Of a stretch of DNA of 12,439 bases, positions 1 to 7,612 are shown one piece after another (within the stretch, counting starts at the first letter, position 1; each line of letters begins with the position of its first letter). The stretch is from Spartobacteria bacterium (GTDB lineage Bacteria; Verrucomicrobiota; Verrucomicrobiae; Chthoniobacterales; UBA6821): contig PLEU01000093.1 in NCBI GenBank assembly GCA_003136515.1, positions 7,553 through 19,991 on the forward strand. The letters are read 5' to 3'. A program made the position numbers and the translations under genes. The notes under the pieces are model-generated. The model saw only the letters and a list, made by a program, of their open reading frames with translations, made no database searches and had not been told where the DNA came from.

Positions 1-9
1 CGCCGGAGC

Positions 10-33
10 CAACCGCCGTTACCTCAGCGGTTG
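10..33. repeat. short inverted repeat upstream of the VanY-like gene
   Basis: CAACCGC at 10-16 and GCGGTTG at 27-33 are perfect 7-bp complements around a 10-nt loop. No T-tract follows, so it is not a convincing terminator for an upstream plus-strand gene. The rest of bases 1-92 shows no gene and no clear promoter. Confidence 0.3.
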
Positions 34-92
34 CAATCCACGCTATGAGTCGGCGGTGGCTAATCTATTTTTAATACGCCGACCCTGATCTC

Positions 93-635
93 ATGGACAT
101 TGAATTTGCATTCGAGAAACAAGTCATAAAAACCTTATCTGATTTGGGAATCCCAATAGTATTAATAACGCGCAAGAATCGTCCCATCTATTCGGAGTGC
201 GAGAACCCTATATCGATTGGTGTGGATATGTTTGGACGTGAGCAGTACCTAGAAAGGCGCACAGCATATCAGTGGCAGAAAATGAGAGAGAATGCCGGGG
301 CTGACGGAGTCCTATTAGAGGCTGTATCCGGGTTTCGTAGTTTTGACTATCAACGTAAGCTAATTGAGCGGAAACTTGCGGCTGGATTATCTGTTGATGA
401 GATTATTTGCGTGAGCGCACCTCCTGGTTACAGCGAGCATCACACAGGCCGCGCGTTAGATATAAGCACACCTGAATGTCCTCCAGTTACAGAAGAGTTT
501 GAGCTCACCTCAGCATTTCTTTGGTTGAGACAGAGGGGAAAGGATTTCGGATTCCAGATGACATATCCAAAAGACAATCAATTCGGGGTCATTTACGAGC
601 CATGGCATTGGATGTATTATGACAATGTTGCCTAG
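93..635 (+). CDS. M15B family D-alanyl-D-alanine carboxypeptidase (VanY/LdcB-like)
   Basis: This is a zinc peptidase of the VanY/LdcB type, a family that trims the terminal D-Ala of peptidoglycan stem peptides or cleaves related D,D or L,D bonds. The M15 zinc motif SxHxxGxAxD is complete: S114, H116, G119, A121 and D123. The second metal and catalytic motif, EPWHW, is at residues 169-173, with E169 the likely general base and H172 the third zinc ligand. The SGFRS motif at 79-83 matches the conserved substrate-side segment. At 180 residues it is close to the bare catalytic domain. The N-terminus (MDIEFAFEKQ) has no hydrophobic signal segment, which is odd because the substrate is extracytoplasmic. 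The protein could be exported another way, act on internalised muropeptides, or have a different amide substrate. No Shine-Dalgarno sequence is visible before the ATG. A GNAT gene follows after 42 bases. Family assignment is firm, exact specificity is not. Confidence 0.9.
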   Translation: MDIEFAFEKQVIKTLSDLGIPIVLITRKNRPIYSECENPISIGVDMFGREQYLERRTAYQWQKMRENAGADGVLLEAVSGFRSFDYQRKLIERKLAAGLSVDEIICVSAPPGYSEHHTGRALDISTPECPPVTEEFELTSAFLWLRQRGKDFGFQMTYPKDNQFGVIYEPWHWMYYDNVA

Positions 636-677
636 TCGCTCGAATCTCCTTCTCTAGCTTAGACGCACTTCACCTTA

Positions 678-1100
678 ATGACATACCGATCCGCAAAGCT
701 AAACGATTGCCCCTTACTGGCAGAACTGAATCACCAGTTAATTCGTGACGAGGGACATCGGAATCTGATGACAGTTCAAGAGCTTGAGCAGCGGATGCGT
801 GACTGGCTTTCTGGCGAGTATCAAGCGGTGATTTTTGAGGACGAGGGAGATGTCGTGGCTTATTGTCTTTACCGTGAGCAGTTAGATTCAATTTATTTGA
901 GACAGCTTTTTGTCACCCGTCATCGTAGACGTCAGGGACTCGGTCGGCGTTCCGTTGAAATTTTGCGATCAGAAGTTTGGCCAAAAGACAAAATATTGAC
1001 GGTGGAAGTGTTGGTTGCCAACCAGAGCGGTGTCTCTTTTTGGCGGTCTGTTGGTTACACAGATTATTCATTGTCACTTCAGATATTGCCATCCCCCTAA
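678..1100 (+). CDS. GNAT family N-acetyltransferase
   Basis: This is a 140-residue single-domain GNAT enzyme, expected to move an acetyl group from acetyl-CoA to an amine. Motif A is clear: strand residues 73-80 (YLRQLFVT) lead into the acetyl-CoA pyrophosphate loop RRQGLG at 84-89. The motif B region has N115 and the FWRSVGY segment at 121-127, typical of the C-terminal half of the fold. The N-terminal part (residues 1-65) fits the variable substrate-binding half. The substrate cannot be read from sequence. The gene lies 42 bases after the VanY-like gene on the same strand, so the two may be co-transcribed, and a cell-wall or antibiotic-related role for the pair is only an inference. The ATG at 678 lacks an obvious ribosome binding site but gives a normal family length. 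Confidence 0.88.
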   Translation: MTYRSAKLNDCPLLAELNHQLIRDEGHRNLMTVQELEQRMRDWLSGEYQAVIFEDEGDVVAYCLYREQLDSIYLRQLFVTRHRRRQGLGRRSVEILRSEVWPKDKILTVEVLVANQSGVSFWRSVGYTDYSLSLQILPSP

Positions 1101-1121
1101 AACTCACTGGAGCGAACCCAG

Positions 1122-1144
1122 AGCGAAGCTATCTCTGCTTTGCT
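1122..1144. terminator. weak hairpin between convergent genes
   Basis: AGCGAAGC (1122-1129) can pair with GCTTTGCT (1137-1144) with one G-T pair and a 7-nt loop. It sits between the convergent GNAT and repeat-protein genes, where a terminator is expected, but no uridine tract follows on either strand. Confidence 0.25.
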
Positions 1145-1177
1145 AGAACCGATTACTTCTGCTGGAGGATACCCTGT

Positions 1178-2665
1178 TTAATCTGAGCCGGAAGACCACT
1201 TCCATTTCTGAAGGATGTTCTTTTTGATCTGATCAGGGAGGCTGGAACTATTGACCCATTGGGTGGCGGCTGTGGGATCATTTCTCATCCAGTCGCTGGC
1301 GAGGCTTTGCTGAACTCCGTTCCTCAAATTCTCGTCACTGATGGTGGAAATAAATTGCATAGCACTGGACGGATCACTCTGGAACAACTGTAGGCCGATA
1401 TTCTGAATGCACGAATTTCGTATCTGCCCCTCGGGAAGGTGCTGCACAAGACCCTCGGCTGTCTGCGGATCATTTTGGCTGATTCTACTGATGAGTTGTT
1501 GCCAGATCGATTCAGTAATATGTGGGTCAGTCTGCTGTTCGGCCCAAGCTATGGCTCCCTGCGGATCATTGTTGGCCCAAGTACCCATAACACTGTTCAG
1601 TGTATTGTCTCTGGCATCTCCAGCAGGGAGAGCCATGACATAGCTTATAGCTCCCTGTGGATCCCCTTGGGCCATGCCATTCACAATGCCCCCCAAAATG
1701 GCTCCCTTAATATGCTCGTCGGTCTGCTGGTTTGCCCAGGTTAGGGCCGCCTGGGAATCGTTGTTCCCCCAAATACTGGCTACTTGCTGAAGGGCCAGAT
1801 CTTGCCTGGAACCCGCAGTCATCTGACCAATCAAGGTAATGGCTTGAATTGGATCCTGATTTGCCACCGTAGCAATCACAGACTCGATCAATGAATTTTT
1901 CACGCCACTATTGGGCATCTGCTGGAGGTAATTCATGGCACCGCCAGGATCCTGACTGGCCCAACTCTGCAAGGAATTGATGAGAAGCATGTTGCGGTTG
2001 TTCACTGGTAGGGAGCTGGCTAGCTGGACCGCCGTCTTAGGATCGGTCTGAGCCATCTGCATCACCAACTGTTGCATGGCAACCGTCTTCATCGTTCCGG
2101 CTGGAAGTTGCTGCATCCAAGCCAAGGCATCGGTTGGATCACTCTGAACCCATCCAACAAGTACCGAGGCGACCGCCCAATTCCGATCTCCCGCTTTTGT
2201 TAAGGACTGAGCATAGGCTAGAGCACCTTTTGGATCTTTGTCCCCCCAGTGGCTGAACAACTGTCCTAGTAGCCACGGTTTATCGATTCCATGAATTGCT
2301 TCTGCTGCGGCAAGTGCAGCAGACATCTGAAAAGGATCAAGATTTTCGATGAAATCCGAGAGCATCTTCCACCTCTTCACCCCAGTATGCTCCATGATCG
2401 CTTGGAGCCGTGAGGAAAAATCCTTGGCCCTCCCAACACCCCCGATTTTCCCAGTATTGGCTTCGTTGCTTCCTGAATCAGCAAAGCCTGTGTTGCTGTC
2501 TGATTTTCCCGAAGGGTTCTGCCCTGTTCCCACTACCGCTCCTCCTCCAAAGACGGAGGGGAATGAGGTCTTTAGGGTTATTCCAAGTGCAATTCCTGCT
2601 GTCACACACCCCGCCATGAGAAGAACTAGGGGAAGTAGTTTACTGTTGCTGCCTTGGGGGGTCAT
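1178..2665 (-). CDS. membrane-anchored tandem-repeat protein (11 x ~32-aa DPxxA repeats)
   Basis: This 495-residue protein starts with a short N-terminus and a hydrophobic segment at about residues 10-30, probably a signal anchor. The sequence LLMAGC inside it loosely resembles a lipobox but is followed by more hydrophobic residues, so a lipoprotein is less likely. A Gly/Ser/Asn-rich linker follows (about 37-80). From about residue 140 to the end there are eleven tandem repeats of about 32 residues with the pattern W-x3-DP-x2-A-x2-W/L-x3-LP-x-G/N. Clear DP anchors include SDPTDA, TDPKTA, QDPGGA, GDPQGA, NDPQGA, NDPQTA, SDPSSA and NDPTAA; one repeat has DS instead. The periodicity suggests a helical-pair solenoid used for protein binding on the outer face of the membrane. 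No catalytic motif is visible. Its start lies 178 bases from a fossil ECF sigma gene transcribed divergently. The function is unknown. Confidence 0.88.
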   Translation of the reverse strand: MTPQGSNSKLLPLVLLMAGCVTAGIALGITLKTSFPSVFGGGAVVGTGQNPSGKSDSNTGFADSGSNEANTGKIGGVGRAKDFSSRLQAIMEHTGVKRWKMLSDFIENLDPFQMSAALAAAEAIHGIDKPWLLGQLFSHWGDKDPKGALAYAQSLTKAGDRNWAVASVLVGWVQSDPTDALAWMQQLPAGTMKTVAMQQLVMQMAQTDPKTAVQLASSLPVNNRNMLLINSLQSWASQDPGGAMNYLQQMPNSGVKNSLIESVIATVANQDPIQAITLIGQMTAGSRQDLALQQVASIWGNNDSQAALTWANQQTDEHIKGAILGGIVNGMAQGDPQGAISYVMALPAGDARDNTLNSVMGTWANNDPQGAIAWAEQQTDPHITESIWQQLISRISQNDPQTAEGLVQHLPEGQIRNSCIQNIGLQLFQSDPSSAMQFISTISDENLRNGVQQSLASDWMRNDPTAATQWVNSSSLPDQIKKNILQKWKWSSGSD

Positions 2666-2843
2666 TTCACGGTGAGGTCTAGAGGGGTTACTTAATTCGT
2701 AGAGTTTTCATTGCGTCTGAGTCGATTGGAAAGTCACCGCTGATAACTGGGAAGGCTGCTACAGGGTATGCAAAACAAGAAAGTGCGCTCCTCCTCTTCT
2801 TTTTCTGTCCGGTTTGTCTGATCCGCGACGATAACCTTATGAA
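2666..2843. other. intergenic region between the repeat-protein gene and the sigma fossil
   Basis: This 178-base divergent spacer must hold the promoter of the minus-strand repeat-protein gene and would once have held that of the sigma gene. I see no convincing -35/-10 pair, hairpin or ORF in it. Confidence 0.4.
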
Positions 2844-3212
2844 ATGTCAGCGAGTAACCTGCAAATGGTCCATCGTTACGCTCGTGAAGGTTCTCAAGAA
2901 TCCTTTACGGCGGTGGTCAATCTACATCTGAATCTGGTTTATTCGGCTGCATTGCGCCAAGTGAAGTTACCAGAACTGGCCCAGGAGGTGGTTTAGTCTG
3001 TTTTTATCGAGCTTGCACGTAATGCGGAGAAATTGCGCCCGGATACAATTCTCCCCGCGTGGCTTTACCAAGTCACCCGCCGACGGGCTATGGATGTGGT
3101 GAGAAGGGAGTCGCGCAGGCAGCTTCGCGAGCAAATCGCCTTTAAGGGATTTTTGAAGGTTTTTCCCTTCCGCCTGCAAGGGCACTTGAATTGCAGAGCG
3201 GCTGCGGAGTAA
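2844..3212 (+). pseudogene. ECF sigma-70 factor fossil (region 2 only, internal amber)
   Basis: Reading the plus strand from the ATG at 2844 gives a clear sigma-70 region 2. It contains HRYAREGSQESF at codons 10-21, LNLVYSAALRQV at 29-40, then ELAQEVV and, after a stop, SVFIELARNAEKLRP, ILPAWLYQVTRRRA and RRESRRQLREQIA. A TAG at codon 51 (2994-2996) replaces what family members usually have as Gln (EEVxQSVF), a single CAG-to-TAG change. Homology fades after codon 99 (about 3140), and the remaining 23 codons up to the TAA at 3210 do not resemble a linker or region 4. The gene is therefore broken twice, by a nonsense codon and by loss of the promoter -35-binding half. Family members are about 180-200 residues or longer. 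It lies divergently from the repeat-protein gene and may once have controlled it, which is inference. Confidence 0.85.
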
Positions 3213-3242
3213 CAAAAAAAGAGAAGTGATTGTCTCTCGTTC

Positions 3243-4217
3243 TTATTTAAAGAGAAGCTCGAGTTGGTTCTCTCCACCAAGGCAGAGAGCATCAATTCCC
3301 AGATACCTCAAGTCGTTGGCAAATTCCTCGGTAAATCCATGTACTGTAAAGACACGCTTGGCACCCACTTCCTCCACATGTTCAATGAGTTCGCCGTGAT
3401 CGGCATGATCAGACCAGGCAAATGCCTCATCACAATCATAGCGGTAAAGCGCACTCGAATTCAGTGCCCAGCCGCTGACGATGGCCGTGCGTAGCCTCTC
3501 AAGATCTTGAGTCCGCTTGCGTGCAGAGGGTGGCAGAATCATCACATTGCCTTCATGATTGACTCCGTCCCATGCCGAATAAGAGCCAAGATTGACACCG
3601 ACTGATTCATAGATGGCGCTCATAGAGGCAATGGATTCATGGACAACGGGACTCATCCCAACAAGTGAGAGAAGTGCCATGAGTTCCTGAGATTTCCCGA
3701 GTGAATAGGCTAGTAATACAGGCGTTTGTCCACTTTCAAGAACCCTGCCACAGAACTCAATGATCTGGCGGTGTACTTGTTCCACAGGAGGAAAAGCATA
3801 ACAGGAGCGACCGAAGGTGCATTCCATGACAAGTGTCTGGGCGTTTACAGTCACGGCCTGCTCGCAGGTCAAGCTCTCCCTTCTTTTGAAATCCCCCGTA
3901 TAGAGCAGACTCCCCGCCTTTGACTCCAAGAGCACCTGGGCTGAACCGAGGATATGACCGGCCGGAAGGAGGGTGATTGTGGCACGGGGTGCTTGAAATG
4001 GTTTCCAGTAAGGAAGTTCATGGATGATCGCCCCAGCAGGCGGTTTTCTACGAGCCCTCATCAAGGCAATCGTCTCTGGCGTAGCTATTGTCTCATGATG
4101 CCACACGGCATGATCGCTGTGGGCATGGGTGACAATTCCTAGAGGCACCTTTCTTTTAGAATCCAGCCAGAGGTCGCAGTCAGGCAGGTGAATCCCTTGA
4201 TTGAGCCTGATTTCCAT
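3243..4217 (-). CDS. MBL-fold exonuclease, DNA-ligase-associated type
   Basis: This 324-residue metallo-beta-lactamase-fold protein is of the beta-CASP/ligase-associated exonuclease type, thought to process DNA ends or repair intermediates. The metal motifs are complete: THAHSDHA at 30-37 (H31, H33, D35, H36), GHILGSAQV at 87-95 (H88), YTGDFK at 106-111 (D109), SDHAD at 269-273 (H271) and VHGF at 292-295 (H293). The 140-270 segment fits the beta-CASP insertion. The length is normal for the family, so the gene looks intact. Family members are usually encoded next to an ATP-dependent DNA ligase and an Lhr-like helicase, but neither is present here on either side. The ATG at 4217 is preceded by a purine-rich stretch (GGAATTAAAAGAA). 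A strong terminator upstream separates it from the PEP-CTERM gene, so it probably has its own promoter in 4218-4286. Confidence 0.88.
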   Translation of the reverse strand: MEIRLNQGIHLPDCDLWLDSKRKVPLGIVTHAHSDHAVWHHETIATPETIALMRARRKPPAGAIIHELPYWKPFQAPRATITLLPAGHILGSAQVLLESKAGSLLYTGDFKRRESLTCEQAVTVNAQTLVMECTFGRSCYAFPPVEQVHRQIIEFCGRVLESGQTPVLLAYSLGKSQELMALLSLVGMSPVVHESIASMSAIYESVGVNLGSYSAWDGVNHEGNVMILPPSARKRTQDLERLRTAIVSGWALNSSALYRYDCDEAFAWSDHADHGELIEHVEEVGAKRVFTVHGFTEEFANDLRYLGIDALCLGGENQLELLFK

Positions 4218-4286
4218 TTCTTTTAATTCCCATCAACCACCCTGCTTATCAAGTACCGTGCTGGAGGGAAATATGCTGAGGGTATA

Positions 4287-4329
4287 TTCAAAAAGACCCA
4301 TCCTATTTATGAGGATGGGTCTTTTTGAA
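4287..4329. terminator. perfect 18-bp hairpin terminator, likely bidirectional
   Basis: An 18-bp arm (4287-4304) is a perfect complement of 4312-4329 around the 7-nt loop ATTTATG. The G/C-rich core (GACCCATCCT/AGGATGGGTC) is flanked by an A-run on the left and a T-run on the right, so a T-tract follows the core on either strand. It lies 14 bases after the stop of the minus-strand PEP-CTERM gene, which it should terminate. Confidence 0.9.
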
Positions 4330-4342
4330 AGTCGGGAAAATA

Positions 4343-6889
4343 TTAGGAGACCTTCCTGCGGGCGGCGATCGCTATAGCAACCCCCGAGAGGGCTAGCAGG
4401 GCGCAGATCGAGGGCTCAGGTGTCGCGTAGAAGTTCAAAACCAATTCCGAGTCGCTGTTGGTCCTCTTCACATCAAACCAACCTGAATCCCAGCTCCAGT
4501 TTTCCACGCTGACTGAGTTTCCGGAGCTGAACGCCCCGTTTGTGCCCGTTGCAAACACCCATGATTCATTGCTATCCCAGAAGGAATTGGTTCCATTGGG
4601 ATCCTGAGAGGGAGGGATATCGAGGTAGAATGTCACGTTGTCTTCAGCAAAGGTTGTCGGGCCGTTGAAGGTGAGGGTATTCCAAGAGATTCCGGCCTCG
4701 GTAGGGTTCGTGGTCAGGGAGTTGAGTGTCCAGAAAAACTGAGAATCTACAAATGATGAGGATCCGTTGAAGGTCAGGTTTCCGGGAGCCGAGCGACCTG
4801 AGGGTTGCACGACCCCGAGGATGGTGGCCGTACCGGAAATAGTCCCGCTCCCCTGAAGGGTACCGTTTGACAGCACAGTGATGCCGCCTGCCAGTGTCCC
4901 TCCCTGCAAGGTGACCGTCGCTGAATTTGAGACTGAGACCGCGCCCGTCACGATCCCCCCGACCTGAAGGGTTGCGTCATTCTGTAAGGTAAGGGAGCCA
5001 CTTCCCGTAACGGCATTGCTTGCAATGAGAAGGGTCCCGGAATTGACGAAGATGTTTCCAGAATGGGTGGCCGAACTGTCGCTTTCAAGGGTCAGAGTGC
5101 CGGGCCCGAAAGTCGTGAAGGAGCCCGAGCCCGAAATGGCCCCTGATAAAATGCCTCCGGCTGCGCTCGAGTAGACATAAGCATTGGCGCTCCCGTATTG
5201 GAGGGGCGAAGAGATGGTTCCGCCGTTGAAGATGACGCCCGCGTTGCCCGATGTCTGAGGGCCGACGGCAAGGCTTCCCCCGCCGACACTTACGTTGTTC
5301 ACTATGATTGCCTGCAAGTTAGCCGCACTGGTGATGGTTTGGTTATTGGTGGCAGAATAAATCGTCGTGGAATCAGCGGAATTTATATCCCCGGAGATTG
5401 TCCCGGCTAAGGAGAAACCGTTCGAAGCCCCGTAGGTTAGGAATGCGGCGGGATCCGAAGTGCTACTCTGAAGGGCAACGATTGCGGGAGTGACCATACC
5501 GTTAGTGACCGGGGGGGCGTTGTTGGTACCTCCATTAACAAATACCTGCACCTGCGACCCGAGTTCGGAAAGTGAGGTGGGGACCGAGAAGACTAGGGTT
5601 CCGTAGTTGGTAAGCCGGATATTCTGGTCGCTGCCCGAGGAAAAGCCCCCGATTGTAACGTTGAGCGATGGGTTGCTGCCACGATCAAAGATTAGCATCC
5701 CTGCACCCCCGTCTACTTGCAGGTATTGCTGGGTGCCTGAAGAGAGAGTGAAACTCATGGCACCGGGGGAATTGTCATTGGGAGCAAACTCAAGAAAACC
5801 ATGACCACTGATAATCATGCTGCCAAAGCCGAAAGGGGACGGACATTGAGAACTGTTTTCCGTGCTTGATACAGTCCCGCCATTGATCTCGTTGAATCCG
5901 GTCAGCGTATTTGAATTTTCTAAGATTAGCGTACCGCTACCCTCCTTGTCCAAACCGCCGGATGATGATACGCCGTCCGATAGCGGAGCAATCACTGGAA
6001 GATTGCCTCCGCCTGTGTTTAGGGTCTTGATGCTGTTGATCGACCAAGTTGCAATTGAATAGGAGGGGTTTGTCGGTTGGGCGTTTGTACTCAATGTTAG
6101 GGCGAGGGCCGTGTCATAGACCCCGAGATTACCGGGACTTCCGGTATTTGGTGGATTAGGCCCGAGAATCGGCGTCGTAACCTGGATGTAGGGAGTAGTA
6201 TGATCATATTGGAGGACCCAGTTGGTCGGCACCTGCTCAATATCGACCGTCATCGGGTTTTGGGCTGATGTATTGGGTACATTGAGAAACGTGGAGGGAT
6301 AGGGATTGTTAACGGTGATAGTGGAAGCATTGGTGTCCGCATAGACAAGTGCCGTTCCGTGACCGCCGTTTTGAATATAGAAATCCGAATTCGGTGCGTT
6401 CTGTTGGTACCAGCTTAGGCCCGCCAAGGTGACGGTGGTTGGACCGTTATTAGAGGCAAACCACTCAAGGCTAGGGTTGTCGGAGCTATTCCAACTGAAA
6501 TTCGAGGTCGAGACCCCCTCCGCCTGGAGATAAGTGTCCAGACCATTGATATAATCTGAATTGCTGGTGCCGCCGGTCGCACTAGTTTGCATCAGTCCGC
6601 CAAATACACTGTCAAGATTGAGGGCGGCGCTTTCCGAATAAGCCTGAGTGAGCTGGGAATACCCGTTAGTCTGAAGCCAGAAAAAGAGCATAGTGGCTGC
6701 GGTGGGGTAGCAATAGTCCTGACCATCTCCAGGCAAGTATGAGCCGAAAGGGCCGAATCCAAGCTGGATGATCGAGGGCATCCCGGTTTTTTCTGTTTGC
6801 TGGGCAAGGACATCTTGGCCTTCGAACAAGGAAACGATGAGAGTGCAGGTGAGGACTGTAATTACAGATTTAAAAGAGTAATTTTTCAT
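4343..6889 (-). CDS. secreted C39-like peptidase-domain protein with passenger-like repeats and PEP-CTERM tail
   Basis: The chosen ATG (6889) gives 848 residues starting with a signal peptide (MKNYSFKSVITVLTCTLIVS, cleavage near VLAQ). A TTG farther upstream at 6994 would add 35 residues ahead of the signal peptide and overlap a pseudogene scrap, so it is rejected. An N-terminal C39-like papain-fold domain follows, with the nucleophile motif DYCYPTAATM (Cys60), the histidine motif GGHGTALV (His177) and NNPYP (Asn195). From about residue 270 to 740 the protein is a Gly/Ser/Thr-rich beta-helical passenger type, with segments such as GSGTLILENSNTLTG, GPGTLTLESDSS and SGTLLIASNAVTGSGSLTL that match autotransporter-associated repeats. 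The last 27 residues form a PEP-CTERM signal: TPEPS, a hydrophobic helix and a terminal ARRK cluster. No autotransporter barrel is present, so export should use the Sec and PEP-CTERM/exosortase route. Whether the C39-like domain is active is unknown. Confidence 0.88.
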   Translation of the reverse strand: MKNYSFKSVITVLTCTLIVSLFEGQDVLAQQTEKTGMPSIIQLGFGPFGSYLPGDGQDYCYPTAATMLFFWLQTNGYSQLTQAYSESAALNLDSVFGGLMQTSATGGTSNSDYINGLDTYLQAEGVSTSNFSWNSSDNPSLEWFASNNGPTTVTLAGLSWYQQNAPNSDFYIQNGGHGTALVYADTNASTITVNNPYPSTFLNVPNTSAQNPMTVDIEQVPTNWVLQYDHTTPYIQVTTPILGPNPPNTGSPGNLGVYDTALALTLSTNAQPTNPSYSIATWSINSIKTLNTGGGNLPVIAPLSDGVSSSGGLDKEGSGTLILENSNTLTGFNEINGGTVSSTENSSQCPSPFGFGSMIISGHGFLEFAPNDNSPGAMSFTLSSGTQQYLQVDGGAGMLIFDRGSNPSLNVTIGGFSSGSDQNIRLTNYGTLVFSVPTSLSELGSQVQVFVNGGTNNAPPVTNGMVTPAIVALQSSTSDPAAFLTYGASNGFSLAGTISGDINSADSTTIYSATNNQTITSAANLQAIIVNNVSVGGGSLAVGPQTSGNAGVIFNGGTISSPLQYGSANAYVYSSAAGGILSGAISGSGSFTTFGPGTLTLESDSSATHSGNIFVNSGTLLIASNAVTGSGSLTLQNDATLQVGGIVTGAVSVSNSATVTLQGGTLAGGITVLSNGTLQGSGTISGTATILGVVQPSGRSAPGNLTFNGSSSFVDSQFFWTLNSLTTNPTEAGISWNTLTFNGPTTFAEDNVTFYLDIPPSQDPNGTNSFWDSNESWVFATGTNGAFSSGNSVSVENWSWDSGWFDVKRTNSDSELVLNFYATPEPSICALLALSGVAIAIAARRKVS

Positions 6890-6971
6890 CGCTTGTACCG
6901 AATCGGAATGTTGATGGGTTTGCCTAAAAACACCATTAAGACTGCCGAATTGCATGGCCGTATCGAACGGT

Positions 6972-7050
6972 ATTCGTGGCGACGATAACTGCAAAGTTCT
7001 TTTCGGGCGCGTGCCGCATCAAGAAATACCACATCGTGTTTAATCCTTTG
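6972..7050 (-). pseudogene. scrap of a beta-lactamase-family serine hydrolase C-terminus
   Basis: On the minus strand this stretch encodes KGLNTMWYFLMRHAPEKNF followed by AVIVATNT. It resembles the segment near the C-terminus of class C beta-lactamase-family (CubicO-type) serine hydrolases, where a G-S/T-NTMWY strand leads into APExxFAVVVATN. The frame goes on for 11 codons of unrelated sequence to a TAA at 6936. Upstream it runs to an ATG at 7139, but those residues do not look like the family and overlap the secretin-like gene. No SxxK or YxN catalytic motif is present. It is read as a decayed remnant, recognised from memory and only about 25 residues long. The surrounding 6890-7102 holds nothing else convincing. 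Confidence 0.45.
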
Positions 7051-7102
7051 GTGGAGTGAGGGATTCGGCGAAAAATCAGCTGATCTGGGTCAGGATTTAT
7101 TT

Positions 7103-7606
7103 TTAGAGTGTCGTGGTATTTGGCGACGCGTTTTTCCATTTATGAAATACAAGCCAGCCCAGCAGGCGTTTACCGTTTTCTCCCGTGCCCACATCGAAGA
7201 CGAAGGGCTTATCCAGCTTCGCATCGCCGCTTTGGGTGAATTCCTGAATGTCCGTGCGCGCAGCCTCTTCGCCGGTGAACTCTCGAGTGCGGACAGAAAG
7301 CTTTGCGAAGTAGTGGACAGTCTCGCCATCGAGGGTAGGGCGCAGTCGTGCGGTGACGCCTGTGGGCGTGGGCACAAAGTCATTTGGCGCTTTGTTTACC
7401 CCTCCAACCTCGACTTCACATTCCCGAACGCTACTGACGATGACGCGCGGCGCGGAGAGGAGCTTCACATCGGGCTGCTTCATCAGGGTTTGGAGATCGA
7501 ATTTGTTCAAGTCGAGCTGCAATCCGGCGGGCACTTCGAGGAACTTTAAATCGGTCTCGATAGTGAGGGTGGCAGACTTTTCCGTCTCCGCAACTTCATC
7601 ACGCAC
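7103..7606 (-). CDS. secretin-domain-like protein, in frame after the kinase stop
   Basis: This 167-codon frame starts with GTG at 7606, two codons after the TAG of the kinase gene and in the same frame. The sequence has features of a bacterial type II/III secretin domain: KFLEVPAGLQLDL near residues 21-33, then KLLSAPRVIVSS at about 48-59, CEVEVGG at about 63-69, a TPTGVTARLRPTLDGETVHY stretch at about 80-99 and a closing strand LLGWLVFHK. It lacks N0/N1 domains and a signal peptide of its own. The TAGAGGCTG before the GTG could be a closely spaced Shine-Dalgarno, so it may be translated by coupling. Alternatively it is the former C-terminal part of the kinase fusion, cut off by a nonsense mutation. 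The similarity to the secretin family was recognised by eye; a role as a true pore is unlikely at this size. Confidence 0.6.
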   Translation of the reverse strand: MRDEVAETEKSATLTIETDLKFLEVPAGLQLDLNKFDLQTLMKQPDVKLLSAPRVIVSSVRECEVEVGGVNKAPNDFVPTPTGVTARLRPTLDGETVHYFAKLSVRTREFTGEEAARTDIQEFTQSGDAKLDKPFVFDVGTGENGKRLLGWLVFHKWKNASPNTTTL

Positions 7607-7612
7607 CAGCCT

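Noticed and set aside
1..92. Possible integron attC site next to cassette-like genes
   Set aside because: The VanY-GNAT pair resembles cassette cargo, but no RYYYAAC/GTTRRRY core pair is present here or after either gene.
1407..1744. Open frames antisense to the repeat protein
   Set aside because: They arise from the periodic composition of the tandem repeats and encode no coherent protein.
6890..6994. TTG start extending the PEP-CTERM protein by 35 residues
   Set aside because: It would put a polar extension in front of a good signal peptide and overlaps the serine-hydrolase remnant.
7075..7084. Palindrome ATCAGCTGAT after the secretin-like ORF as terminator
   Set aside because: It has no room for a loop and a stem of only three or four pairs, so termination there is not supported despite nearby T residues.
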